A stretch of 17,124 nucleotides of DNA from Cytophagaceae bacterium (GCA_027485075.1 JAIXRT010000281.1:1-17124); one strand, 5' to 3'; counted from the first letter of the stretch, positions 1 through 7,670 are shown. Notes: generated by a model from the sequence alone, not told the origin. Numbers and translations: made by a program.

Positions 1-188
1 AAAAACGCATGTTATTGGCATCTTCACGCGTTGCATCTTTTTGGTTTTCGGCTTGGAAAGATGCGGGTTCTCCTGCCTGGGTAAATCAAGATGCGGCTGT
101 CATGACTCGCTTAGCTGAGGAACGCGTTGTTTGGAAAAAGAATGCGCTCATTTCCACTGGTGCGTTAATTTCGTTAAAAGCGAAGTAA
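1..188 (+). CDS. C-terminal end of a probable S1/P1 nuclease / zinc-dependent phospholipase C-like protein (5' truncated)
   Basis: Only the last 61 or so residues are present, read in the frame starting at base 3 and ending at the TAA at 186-188. The visible part is helical and rich in Trp and Ala (ASFWFSAWKDAGSPAW), and it resembles, from memory, the C-terminal helix of S1/P1-nuclease/zinc-dependent phospholipase C proteins of Bacteroidota, which often end with a FWxxAWxxAGxP-type segment. The metal-binding His/Asp residues of that family would lie outside the window, so the call rests on this tail alone. The metallophosphoesterase gene begins one base after the stop, which suggests one transcript. 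An unrelated helical protein cannot be excluded. Confidence 0.45.
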   Translation, partial: KRMLLASSRVASFWFSAWKDAGSPAWVNQDAAVMTRLAEERVVWKKNALISTGALISLKAK

Positions 189-189
189 G

Positions 190-729
190 ATGGTTAAGGT
201 TTTATTACTCTCCGATACGCATAGTTATTTGGATCCACGCCTGGATGAACATTTGAAGGCGTGCGATCAAATTTGGCATGCGGGCGATTGGGGTTCTGTG
301 GAGCTGGCAGATAAATTAGCTGCCTATGGAAAACCGATTGCGGGGGTGTACGGGAATATTGATGACCGAACCATTCGAAATATGTATCCCAAAATTCGAC
401 GTTTCCGTTGTGAGGATGTAACTGTTGCGATGACACATATCGCAGGAGCCCCTTCGAATTACAAACCCGATGCCTTGGAGGCCTTTTCGAAAGGATTACC
501 CATGATTTTTGTCTGTGGGCATTCACATATTTTGCAAATTAAGCGGGATGCTAAACGTAATAATATGCTGTTTTTGAATCCGGGGGCAGCAGGCCAACAT
601 GGTTTTCATCCGGAGCAAACGGCGTTACGTTTTAAGATAGACGGAGCTAGGATTTATGACATGGAAGTCATTCAAATGCCACGCATTAAAGTGAAATTAA
701 CTCCCGAAGAGGCAAAGCTGATTCCTTAG
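190..729 (+). CDS. YfcE/MJ0936-type metallophosphoesterase
   Basis: This 179-residue protein is a cytosolic calcineurin-like phosphoesterase of the small YfcE/MJ0936 class, which hydrolyses phosphodiester or phosphomonoester bonds with two metal ions. The metal-ligand motifs appear in order: SDTH (D9, H11), GDW (D33), GNID (N56), TH (H83), GHSH (H111, H113) and NPGA near 130-133. The length is normal for the family and there is no signal peptide or membrane segment. The ATG follows the upstream stop by one base, so the gene is probably cotranscribed with it. Its end overlaps the end of mnmA on the other strand by 4 bases, with no terminator visible between them. The natural substrate cannot be read from sequence. 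Confidence 0.9.
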   Translation: MVKVLLLSDTHSYLDPRLDEHLKACDQIWHAGDWGSVELADKLAAYGKPIAGVYGNIDDRTIRNMYPKIRRFRCEDVTVAMTHIAGAPSNYKPDALEAFSKGLPMIFVCGHSHILQIKRDAKRNNMLFLNPGAAGQHGFHPEQTALRFKIDGARIYDMEVIQMPRIKVKLTPEEAKLIP

Positions 730-1871
730 TTGGCCACCTCAAAGGATTGTACATGCTCAAATACACTTCCTTTTTGGAACGATTTTAAGATCCAACCACC
801 GCCAATAACATCATTTCCTTCGTAGAAAACGGCGGCTTGTCCTGGTGCAATGCCACTGACTTCCGCGTGAAAGTCAACTTTGATTTTAGCACCGTGTTGG
901 TATATGATCGCATCCGTTCCGGCGTCTTTGTAGCGAACCTTAGTTACAGTTTCAATCCCTTCAGCAGGGATTTCTGCATACTTTTGAAGGTTGAGCTGGC
1001 CGACCCACATGCCTGTCCGATTTAAATCAGCAATCTCTCCAATCACCACTTCATTGGTCTCTTTGCGAATTTCAATCACATAGGCAGGGAAACCGAAAGC
1101 TTTGCCCAAGCCTTTTCGTTGGCCTACCGTATAAAACGGATATCCCTCATGCGTACCGATCACCTTACCTGATGTATCCACAAAATTACCTCCTGCTACT
1201 TCTGCTTCTAATTCAGGAAGACGACGCTTCAAAAACCCGCGGTAATCATTATCGGGCACAAAGCAGATCTCATAACTTTCAGATTTATTAACTAAATCCA
1301 CAAAACCACGCTCGGTAGCCATCTCACGAATGCGCGCTTTCGTTAATCCGCCAAGTGGTAAAATGGTCCGCGCCAGACTGGATTGTGAAACTCCCCAAAG
1401 CACGTAACTCTGATCTTTTAAGGTATCTACCCCTTTCGAAATGATATGTCGGCCATTTTCTTCACGTATCTGTGCATAGTGTCCGGTCGCAATAAACTCG
1501 CAACCTAATTGGTCCGCCCGACGAAGTAAAGCGTCCCATTTTATGTGCGTATTACACATGACACATGGGTTTGGGGTACGTCCATCCACGTATTCTTGCG
1601 TAAAGTAATCGATGACCGAATCACCAAATTCTTCACGTATATCTAATATATAATGAGGAAAGCCAAGCGATACAGCGATGTGTCGCGCGTCGTTGATGGA
1701 ATCTAGGGAACAGCAACCGGTTTCCTTTTTATCTCCGCCGGAACTGGCATAGTCCCAGGTTTTCATGGTCATTCCAATGACCTCATAACCCTGTTCGTGT
1801 AATAAAACAGCTGCGACTGAGCTGTCGATGCCGCCGCTCATTGCGACTAAAACGCGTCCTTTTGATTCCAT
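726..1871 (-). CDS. mnmA: tRNA-specific 2-thiouridylase MnmA
   Basis: MnmA adenylates and then thiolates uridine 34 of the tRNAs for Lys, Glu and Gln, giving s2U34, with sulfur relayed from a cysteine desulfurase. The 381-residue length is normal. The N-terminal PP-loop is SGGIDSS (12-18), where most homologues have Val in place of Ile15. The catalytic cysteines are C103 in NPCVMCN and C203 in YEICFVP, with C106 completing the trio linked to an iron-sulfur cluster in some MnmA proteins. TGHYA (129-133), KDQSYVLW (152-159) and YTVGQRKGLG (247-256) are also typical. A CC pair (C53-C54) occurs in the Bacteroidota-like insertion. The chosen ATG has AAGGA a few bases upstream. The gene is monocistronic here, converging on the phosphoesterase gene and diverging from the TrpF-like gene. 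MnmE, acting on the same base, is encoded at the other end of the window. Confidence 0.97.
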   Translation of the reverse strand: MESKGRVLVAMSGGIDSSVAAVLLHEQGYEVIGMTMKTWDYASSGGDKKETGCCSLDSINDARHIAVSLGFPHYILDIREEFGDSVIDYFTQEYVDGRTPNPCVMCNTHIKWDALLRRADQLGCEFIATGHYAQIREENGRHIISKGVDTLKDQSYVLWGVSQSSLARTILPLGGLTKARIREMATERGFVDLVNKSESYEICFVPDNDYRGFLKRRLPELEAEVAGGNFVDTSGKVIGTHEGYPFYTVGQRKGLGKAFGFPAYVIEIRKETNEVVIGEIADLNRTGMWVGQLNLQKYAEIPAEGIETVTKVRYKDAGTDAIIYQHGAKIKVDFHAEVSGIAPGQAAVFYEGNDVIGGGWILKSFQKGSVFEHVQSFEVAN

Positions 1872-2001
1872 ATTTCCTTACAGGTTCAAAGCCTGCCGTA
1901 AATTTTCCGCAAGTTAGGATTTATTTCGCCAAACGGCCAATTATCTTGGTATTTACCCATTGAAAACGTACTTTTGTCCTCCTAAATATGCTTGACACAC
2001 G
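1872..2001. promoter_or_regulatory. Divergent intergenic spacer between mnmA and the trpF-like gene
   Basis: This 130-base AT-rich stretch is the longest gap in the window and should hold the control regions of both flanking genes. A strong plus-strand promoter candidate is listed separately. For mnmA on the minus strand I find only a partial match: AAAATTTA followed by CGGC (1906-1895), with a TTTG at 1933-1930. The 23-base spacing between them is longer than the usual 19-21. No RNA gene or sizeable hairpin was recognised. Confidence 0.5.
1946..1976 (+). promoter_or_regulatory. Bacteroidota-type promoter for the trpF-like/PBP1/hemF operon
   Basis: The sequence holds TTG (1946-1948), a 20-base spacer and TACTTTTG (1969-1976), an exact match to the TAnnTTTG -7 element with a good -33 element. 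Transcription would begin around 1981-1984, leaving a leader of roughly 20 bases before the ATG at 2002, with no obvious Shine-Dalgarno sequence. The assignment is by consensus only. Confidence 0.6.
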
Positions 2002-2592
2002 ATGTTAAAAACCCAGGTTAAAGTTTCATCTATTGCTAATTTATCAGATGCGCGGTATTGTGCAGGAATGGGCGTCGAGTGGTTGGGTTTTCCTTTGCAG
2101 GAAATAGCGATAGAGCGCTTCACTGAAATTCGCAATTGGTTAGCTGGTGTTCAAATCGTAGGGGAGTTTACCAAAGCAACTGCTGAACAGATTCGTGAAG
2201 CTGTGGCAACATACAAACCGGATGTGATTGAGATTGATTCAAGCGTCTCGTTAGTCGCGATCCAGTCGATTGAGGTACCTAAGATTCTTCGCGTTAATAT
2301 CGATACTGATAATTTACCAGCGATTTTTGCTGCCTCAGCACCTTATGTGAGCCATTTTTTAGTCGTTGGTGATTCTGTAGATTCATTAACAGGCATGGAA
2401 GCATCCGTTGAAATATGGTCGGCACAATATCCAATCATTCTTGGTTTGGACATTCCTGAAGGTGATTTAGACGAATGGGTGGAACAAAGTTCGATACAGG
2501 GAATAGGCTTAGTAGCAGGCGAGGAGGATCGTCCTGGCTTCCGTGATTTCACGGATTTAATGACTATCTTAGAAAAATTAGAAACAGAATAA
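2002..2592 (+). CDS. TrpF-like (beta/alpha)8-barrel protein lacking the catalytic cysteine
   Basis: This 196-residue protein resembles phosphoribosylanthranilate isomerase along its length but does not look like an active TrpF. Its start, KVSSIANLSDARYCAGMG (7-24), aligns by eye with the TrpF opening KICGITNLEDA, except that the catalytic Cys is Ser9 and the next Gly is Ser10. The end (AGEEDRPGFRDF, 172-183) matches the TrpF segment SGVE..PG.KD, with the phosphate-binding residues altered. The QLHG motif is replaced by VIEIDS (75-80). No other trp gene is nearby. It is the first gene of a tight operon, 3 bases ahead of the PBP1 gene. It is slightly shorter than typical TrpF. The function is unknown; it may bind a ligand without isomerase activity. 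A divergent active enzyme seems unlikely without the cysteine. Confidence 0.7.
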   Translation: MLKTQVKVSSIANLSDARYCAGMGVEWLGFPLQEIAIERFTEIRNWLAGVQIVGEFTKATAEQIREAVATYKPDVIEIDSSVSLVAIQSIEVPKILRVNIDTDNLPAIFAASAPYVSHFLVVGDSVDSLTGMEASVEIWSAQYPIILGLDIPEGDLDEWVEQSSIQGIGLVAGEEDRPGFRDFTDLMTILEKLETE

Positions 2593-2595
2593 TCT

Positions 2596-5214
2596 ATGCT
2601 TGAGCAGATAAAGCACTCTTTTTCGCGTGGCAAGGCATTCATTTGGCAAGTCTTTGAGAAGCTTGTTTCCTGGTTGCTTATCGGCATAAAAAAAGTAATT
2701 GGGGCTACGTTGTATGGGAAAGCGGAGCTTGTGGTCCAACAAGCCAACGATTTTTATTCAGCTAAACGCGCGGATTTACAGGCATATTACGATGCTCGCG
2801 TAGATAAAAATTCACCCTATTATAAGCCCATTGTTCGGATGTGGCGCATTACAGGTAAGACATTTTTATACGGGATGGTTTATTTATTTGTCATTGAGAC
2901 CAATATCTTTTGGTTGACCGGGCAAATGCCTAGTGTAGATGATCTTCAAAATCCTAAATTATCGCAAGCTTCCGAGATTTATTCAGCAGATGGCGTACTT
3001 CTAGGTAAGTTTTTTGCAGAGAATAGAACACCGATCCGGGACTATAATTTGATTTCACCCTATTTAGTACAAGCTTTAGTGGCTACTGAAGATGCGCGTT
3101 TCTATGAGCATACAGGTATTGATTTTCAAGCATGGGCGGGTGTTGCGATTGGAATTGTTAAAGGGGGTGACCGTGGGGGTGGAAGTACGATTTCACAGCA
3201 ATTAGCCAAGAATTTATTCAAAACTCGTACTAAAAAGAGTTTCACCAAAACTGGTTTACTTGGCTATATCCCCGGTTTAAATAAATTGATCTATAAGTCT
3301 AAAGAGTGGGTCACTGCGATTAAACTAGAGCGTTTTTATACCAAGGATGAAATCATTCTTTGGTATTTAAATACGGTAGATTACGGGAATAATGCCTATG
3401 GAATTAAGGTGGCTGCTAAAACCTATTTTAATACCTCTGCGGATAGTTTGAATATTCAAGAAGCTGCAATTTTAGTTGGCCTTCAAAAGGCAACAACGAC
3501 CTATAATCCCAAGCGGTATGACGGCAAACCTTTGGCAGAAAATAAGGCTTGGAAGCGTAGAAATGTCGTTTTGGCGCAGATGGTTAAGGCAGGTTATTTG
3601 AAAAAAGCAGCGTATGATTCCTTAGCCCCACTTCCGATCGTCTTACATGAGAATGAGGAATCGCCGTATGATGGAACCGGTAATTATTTCAAAGTTGCCG
3701 TTGCGAAATACATTCAAGAATGGGCGAAAGCCAATGAAATGGAGATTGATTTGTATCGTGATGGTTTGAAAATTACGACGACGATTGATTCCCGTTTGCA
3801 AATTCATGCCGAAGAGTCGGTCGAAGAGGGCATGCGTTCGACACAAAAATCGTTTGATAATCATTGGTCTGGACAAAATCCATGGGTAGATGAGTCTGGG
3901 AAAGAGATTCCAGGTTTTATTGATTCCGTGGCCAAACGGACAGAGTATTACAAGGCTTTGGTGAAACGTTATCCGAAAAATCCAGATTCGGTGCTGTACC
4001 AAATGAAAAATGTGAAGCGCAAAATGTGGGTTTATTCGCGCAATACGTTGGGTGAGGAGCAACAAACCATGAGTGCCTACGATTCCATTCAATACTATAA
4101 GCGCTTTTTGCAAGCGGGTATGATGACGCTAGATCCATATACGGGTCATATCAAAGCGTGGGTCGGTGGCCTTGATTTTAAATACTTTAAGTATGATCAC
4201 GTGAAGCAAAGTAAGCGTCAAGCGGGATCAACTTTCAAACCTTTCGTATATACCGCGGCGATTGATGGTCCACGAGATCTATCACCATGTTTTGCTGTCG
4301 AAGATGCGCCGTATTCCTTGGAAATTGAAGAGAATGGGGAGAAGAAAATTTGGAGTCCACATAATGCTGATGGAACGTTCTCGTACAGTTTGATGCCTTT
4401 AAAACGCGCATTAGCGAAGTCGGTGAATACCGTCACTGCGCGCCTCACCAACGATTTAGTAGGACCGGATACGGTCATGTATTATGCCCAAAAAATGGGA
4501 ATCAAGAGTCCGCTGAAACCTGTAGCATCGATAGGTTTAGGTTCATTTGATGTGTCCTTATTTGAGATGATTGGGGCATATTCTGCCTTTGTCAATGAAG
4601 GTATTCACGTTGAACCAATGCTCGTCACGGAGATTAAAGACCAAAATGGTAAAGTTATTCAGACTTTCGAATCTACGGCAACTCGCGTGATCAAGAAAGA
4701 ATCCGCTCAATTAGTGCGATCCATGCTGGAAGGAGTAATTCATGAAGGAGGAACGGCCAGTTCGTTACTTTGGGGTGATGGTGCTGCTTTATTGCCCGAA
4801 GGAAATAATCGCTATGCACACAATTTTGCCGGGAAAACGGGTACTACCTCGAATCATTCGGATGGTTGGTTTATCGGTATGACACAAAATTTGATTTCAG
4901 GTGTTTGGGTCGGCGGAGATGATCGCTCCATTCACTTCCGTTCCGGTGCGCTAGGTGAAGGATCAAAAACTGCCATGCCTATCTACAAACGGTTTATGTT
5001 GAAAGTAGTTAAAGATCCTGCTTTAGCCATGTATAAACCGGCACCTTTCGATCGATTGGATAAGCGCGTTGTTAAGAAAGACTTCGATTGTGGTAATGGG
5101 ATTAGTACGTTACCAGATTCGCTTCAGGTGTCAGATGCGGAGTTAGATTCATTAAATGCTTTGATGGAAAATCCGACAGAAACAACCGATTCAAGTAGTC
5201 AGAGCCCTAATTAG
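2596..5214 (+). CDS. Bifunctional class A penicillin-binding protein (PBP1a-like)
   Basis: This 872-residue enzyme polymerises lipid II into glycan strands and cross-links the stem peptides, outside the inner membrane. About 85 cytoplasmic residues precede a single membrane segment near 88-108. The glycosyltransferase 51 domain follows, with EDARFYEHTGID (catalytic E165), GGSTISQQLAKN (195-206) and ERFYTKDEI (E245). The transpeptidase domain has STFK (nucleophile S545), SVN (609-611) and KTGT (747-750). A Lys-rich linker with no recognised domain lies between them (about 408-505), and the protein ends in a Ser/Thr-rich tail. All catalytic motifs are intact. The start lies 3 bases after the TrpF-like stop, and hemF starts 1 base after this stop, so the three genes are probably one transcript. 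The long cytoplasmic N-terminus could dock a partner; this is inference. Confidence 0.95.
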   Translation: MLEQIKHSFSRGKAFIWQVFEKLVSWLLIGIKKVIGATLYGKAELVVQQANDFYSAKRADLQAYYDARVDKNSPYYKPIVRMWRITGKTFLYGMVYLFVIETNIFWLTGQMPSVDDLQNPKLSQASEIYSADGVLLGKFFAENRTPIRDYNLISPYLVQALVATEDARFYEHTGIDFQAWAGVAIGIVKGGDRGGGSTISQQLAKNLFKTRTKKSFTKTGLLGYIPGLNKLIYKSKEWVTAIKLERFYTKDEIILWYLNTVDYGNNAYGIKVAAKTYFNTSADSLNIQEAAILVGLQKATTTYNPKRYDGKPLAENKAWKRRNVVLAQMVKAGYLKKAAYDSLAPLPIVLHENEESPYDGTGNYFKVAVAKYIQEWAKANEMEIDLYRDGLKITTTIDSRLQIHAEESVEEGMRSTQKSFDNHWSGQNPWVDESGKEIPGFIDSVAKRTEYYKALVKRYPKNPDSVLYQMKNVKRKMWVYSRNTLGEEQQTMSAYDSIQYYKRFLQAGMMTLDPYTGHIKAWVGGLDFKYFKYDHVKQSKRQAGSTFKPFVYTAAIDGPRDLSPCFAVEDAPYSLEIEENGEKKIWSPHNADGTFSYSLMPLKRALAKSVNTVTARLTNDLVGPDTVMYYAQKMGIKSPLKPVASIGLGSFDVSLFEMIGAYSAFVNEGIHVEPMLVTEIKDQNGKVIQTFESTATRVIKKESAQLVRSMLEGVIHEGGTASSLLWGDGAALLPEGNNRYAHNFAGKTGTTSNHSDGWFIGMTQNLISGVWVGGDDRSIHFRSGALGEGSKTAMPIYKRFMLKVVKDPALAMYKPAPFDRLDKRVVKKDFDCGNGISTLPDSLQVSDAELDSLNALMENPTETTDSSSQSPN

Positions 5215-5215
5215 T

Positions 5216-6097
5216 ATGCATAAAGAACAGATAGAAGCTTATTTCCGTGACTTACAAGATCGTATTTGCCAAGGAATCGCAGAGGCAGATGGAACTGGGA
5301 CATTCAAGGAAGATCTTTGGCTACGCCCGGAAGGTGGCGGCGGTCGAACGCGTTTAATTCAAAACGGGACCATCTTAGAAAAGGCGGGTGTTAATTTTTC
5401 TGCCGTTTCAGGACCATTGCATCCGAAGATGGTGACCAGCCTAAATGTGACGGAAGAAGTTGAATTCTTTGCCACGGGTGTCTCCATCGTGATGCACCCA
5501 TTCAATGCTTGGGTTCCCATCATTCACATGAATGTGCGTTATTTTGAACTCAGCAATGGTCAAAGTTGGTTCGGCGGAGGAATCGATTTAACACCGCATA
5601 TCATTATTCCGGAGCAGGCGAAGTGGTTTCACCAACAAGTGAAAGCGGCTTGTGATGGATTTGGAGACGATGTATATGCCAAATATAAAACGTGGGCGGA
5701 TGATTATTTCTTCAATACGCATCGTAATGAAACGCGTGGAATTGGGGGAATTTTCTTTGATTACTTAAAAGAAGACAAATTAAAAACGTTTGACTTTGTG
5801 AAGTCGGTGGGTGAGACTTTCGTTCCCATTTACAGTCATTTAATGAAGGCAAATGCGAGCAAACCGGTTAGCGATCAAGAACGTGATTTTCAATTGTTAC
5901 GTCGCGGACGTTATGTAGAGTTTAACTTGGTGCATGACCGGGGTACCAAGTTTGGCTTGGAGACAAATGGTCGGACGGAATCGATATTAATGAGTTTGCC
6001 GCCATTGGCATCCTGGGAATATATGCATGATGCGAGTGGGTATCCGGAGGGCCAACAAACCTTAGATTTGCTGAAAAAGGGAATTGATTGGGTATAA
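5216..6097 (+). CDS. hemF: Oxygen-dependent coproporphyrinogen III oxidase HemF
   Basis: HemF oxidatively decarboxylates two propionates of coproporphyrinogen III to vinyl groups, giving protoporphyrinogen IX in haem synthesis. It needs O2, which points to an aerobic host. The 293-residue length is normal. Conserved stretches run throughout: RPEGGGGRTR (37-46), HMNVRYF (104-110), WFGGGIDLTP (118-127), FFNTHRNETRGIGGIFFDY (165-183), and the RRGRYVEFNLVHDRGTKFGL region with the following GRTESILMSLPP. No domain is missing. It is the third gene of the operon, one base after the PBP gene, and ends in the A-tract of a strong hairpin terminator. The link with a peptidoglycan synthase is probably organisational only. 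Confidence 0.97.
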   Translation: MHKEQIEAYFRDLQDRICQGIAEADGTGTFKEDLWLRPEGGGGRTRLIQNGTILEKAGVNFSAVSGPLHPKMVTSLNVTEEVEFFATGVSIVMHPFNAWVPIIHMNVRYFELSNGQSWFGGGIDLTPHIIIPEQAKWFHQQVKAACDGFGDDVYAKYKTWADDYFFNTHRNETRGIGGIFFDYLKEDKLKTFDFVKSVGETFVPIYSHLMKANASKPVSDQERDFQLLRRGRYVEFNLVHDRGTKFGLETNGRTESILMSLPPLASWEYMHDASGYPEGQQTLDLLKKGIDWV

Positions 6098-6128
6098 AAA
6101 AAGGTGAGCATTTCTGCTCACCTTTTTT
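6096..6128. terminator. Bidirectional intrinsic terminator
   Basis: A perfect 8-base stem, GGTGAGCA (6103-6110) and TGCTCACC (6115-6122), closes a 4-base loop. It is flanked by seven A's (6096-6102) and six T's (6123-6128). It therefore reads as a Rho-independent terminator on both strands, ending hemF from the left and the acidic unknown gene from the right. The hemF stop codon overlaps the A-tract, and the minus-strand gene stops 4 bases beyond the T-tract. Confidence 0.9.
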
Positions 6129-6131
6129 ATT

Positions 6132-6533
6132 TTATTGGGCTGCTTCCCAAACGATATCGAGACTTTTGGGGGTCATCAATAAGATTCGAGTAGGAGCGGG
6201 TAATAATACTAATCGAGCTGCAGCAGCGGGATCTTCGATCCATTCAACTTCTACACCTTCTTTTTTACCTATTTCAACCTCACCATCGGCTGTCTCTACA
6301 AATTTCTTGGCTAAATAGGCCGTTGGTAATAAAACATCTGATTCTGGGCAATGTTTGATGTGTACTTTCTCAAGGATTTCCTCAAGCTCATCACCATATT
6401 TTTCATTGAAATCATCTTCCAAATCGTGTAGTAATTCTTCTACATCATCATAGGTGTCATCCGAATAACTCAATTTGCTTAATTTCAAGCGTTGTTCTAG
6501 AATGGCAATCATCGCCTCGTCAATCGTATTCAT
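6132..6533 (-). CDS. Small acidic protein of unknown function
   Basis: I do not recognise this 133-residue protein. It is strongly acidic, with 32 Asp/Glu against 13 Lys/Arg, and the acidic residues concentrate in residues 24-57 in what looks like a helical or coiled region (DDVEELLHDLEDDFNEKYGDE). The C-terminal part is more hydrophobic, with RLVLLPAPTRILLM and a tail ending in VWEAAQ, and resembles a small folded alpha/beta domain. It has one cysteine and no signal peptide or membrane segment, so it is probably cytosolic. It lies 31 bases downstream of menC on the same strand and may be cotranscribed, although a weak promoter-like TAAATTTA (6567-6560) overlaps the menC stop. Clean start and stop codons and the shared terminator support a real gene. 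Confidence 0.8.
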   Translation of the reverse strand: MNTIDEAMIAILEQRLKLSKLSYSDDTYDDVEELLHDLEDDFNEKYGDELEEILEKVHIKHCPESDVLLPTAYLAKKFVETADGEVEIGKKEGVEVEWIEDPAAAARLVLLPAPTRILLMTPKSLDIVWEAAQ

Positions 6534-6564
6534 TCAATTCAATGTTTAAAATGATGCCGTAAAT

Positions 6565-7611
6565 TTAGGCAAAAGGATTTGTTCTTTTGGTATGTGGATT
6601 GGAATAAATATGCCCCTTTTGAATCGAAAGACCACAATCGAAATTATTTGTATAAAGTTTTCCGGTACCTAAACCTTGAGGGAGTGGATTTCGGTATTCT
6701 CCTGTAAATTGTGCCACTGCTTGCAGGCCAATATTCGATTCTAGGGCGGAGGTAATCCACCAGTCTGCGCCTACCGTCTCGGCCGCTTGAATCCACGCAT
6801 TACTAGCTCCAAAACCGCCTAGAAGACTTGGTTTTAAAATAATGTAAGGTGCTTGTATAGATTCTAATAGTGCCTGAGGATCTTTAGCCTGAATTAATTC
6901 TTCATCGAGGGCAATGGGTAAAATATCAATTGCGCATAAATCGCGCATCGCTTTCCATTGGCCCGCTTGAATCGGTTGTTCGATGGAATGTATGTCAAGT
7001 TTCGCGAGTCTTTCTAGTTTGGCTGGTGCGTCTTGCGGTGAAAATGCGCCGTTGGCATCTACTCGTATCGTTAATTCAACCGCAGAAAAATGAGTTCTGA
7101 TCTCCGAAATAATCTCTATTTCTTGTTCGAAGTCTATGGCGCCAATTTTTAACTTGAGGCAGGAATACCCTTCTGCTAATTTATCTGCGATTTGTTGGCG
7201 CATAAATTCAGGACTACCCATCCAAATCAACCCATTAATCGGTAGACTCGATACACCTCGTGCGAACGAATTGTCAAAATAAATCCCATCTTTTCCGTGA
7301 AAATAATCCAACAAGGCCATTTCGAGTGCAGCACGAAAAGAGGGCTGTTCAAATGGTATTGTTTGCACAAGCGCGTCTATTTCTTCTGGATTTTCTGGAA
7401 GGTGTTTGATTGTCGCAATGGCTTTTTGAAAAGCAGGTAGGCAATCCGCTTCAAATTCAGGACTTAAACCACGCAATGGTCCGGCTTCACCTAAGCCAAC
7501 CTTATCATCTTGTTCAATTTGAATGAAATAGCTCGTTTTTTGTGTCAGTACCCCACGCGATGTGCCTGCTTCGAAATGGAATTGTAGGGGATGGCTGAGC
7601 AATTGAATCAT
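6565..7611 (-). CDS. menC: o-Succinylbenzoate synthase MenC (enolase superfamily)
   Basis: MenC dehydrates SHCHC to o-succinylbenzoate in menaquinone synthesis. The 348-residue protein shows the superfamily signature: LKLKIG (K153 and catalytic K155), metal ligands D185 (RVDANG), E211 (SIEQP) and D236 (LDEEL), and the second catalytic lysine K260 (ILKPSLLGG). The TSALESNIGLQA stretch (288-299) suits MenC, but enolase-superfamily epimerases share much of this, so a dipeptide epimerase remains possible. The frame is open up to 7833, but that would overlap lpxK. I start at the ATG at 7611-7609, where the family's usual N-terminus begins. No other men gene is in the window, so the gene stands apart from the usual cluster. 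The acidic unknown gene follows it. Confidence 0.85.
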   Translation of the reverse strand: MIQLLSHPLQFHFEAGTSRGVLTQKTSYFIQIEQDDKVGLGEAGPLRGLSPEFEADCLPAFQKAIATIKHLPENPEEIDALVQTIPFEQPSFRAALEMALLDYFHGKDGIYFDNSFARGVSSLPINGLIWMGSPEFMRQQIADKLAEGYSCLKLKIGAIDFEQEIEIISEIRTHFSAVELTIRVDANGAFSPQDAPAKLERLAKLDIHSIEQPIQAGQWKAMRDLCAIDILPIALDEELIQAKDPQALLESIQAPYIILKPSLLGGFGASNAWIQAAETVGADWWITSALESNIGLQAVAQFTGEYRNPLPQGLGTGKLYTNNFDCGLSIQKGHIYSNPHTKRTNPFA

Positions 7612-7638
7612 GTTGCAATTTATTATTTTTGTGGCATT

Positions 7639-7670
7639 TTTGCCCCTCCCTAGATTATTTATTAGCTTTA
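7639..7670 (+). promoter_or_regulatory. Candidate promoter for lpxK
   Basis: TTTG (7639-7642), a 20-base spacer and TAGCTTTA (7663-7670) match the Bacteroidota promoter with one mismatch (final A for G). Transcription would start at about 7675-7678, only a few bases before the ATG at 7679, giving a very short or absent leader. A second possible -7 element, TATTTTTG (7624-7631), has a less well placed TTG upstream (18-base spacing) and would give a leader of about 40 bases. Confidence 0.5.

Noticed and set aside
1692..1730. CC pair (C53-C54) in MnmA as an unusual metal site
   Set aside because: From memory, a CCS-type segment is common in many MnmA proteins outside the enterobacterial type, so it is not a special feature of this gene.
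3643..4113. A 156-residue open frame antisense to the PBP gene
   Set aside because: It lies wholly inside a clearly coding gene on the other strand and resembles no protein. It is best explained as a shadow frame.
7624..7631. TATTTTTG as the main lpxK promoter
   Set aside because: It is an exact -7 match but its TTG (7603-7605) is only 18 bases away, and the element at 7663-7670 has a full TTTG at 20 bases. It is kept only as an alternative.
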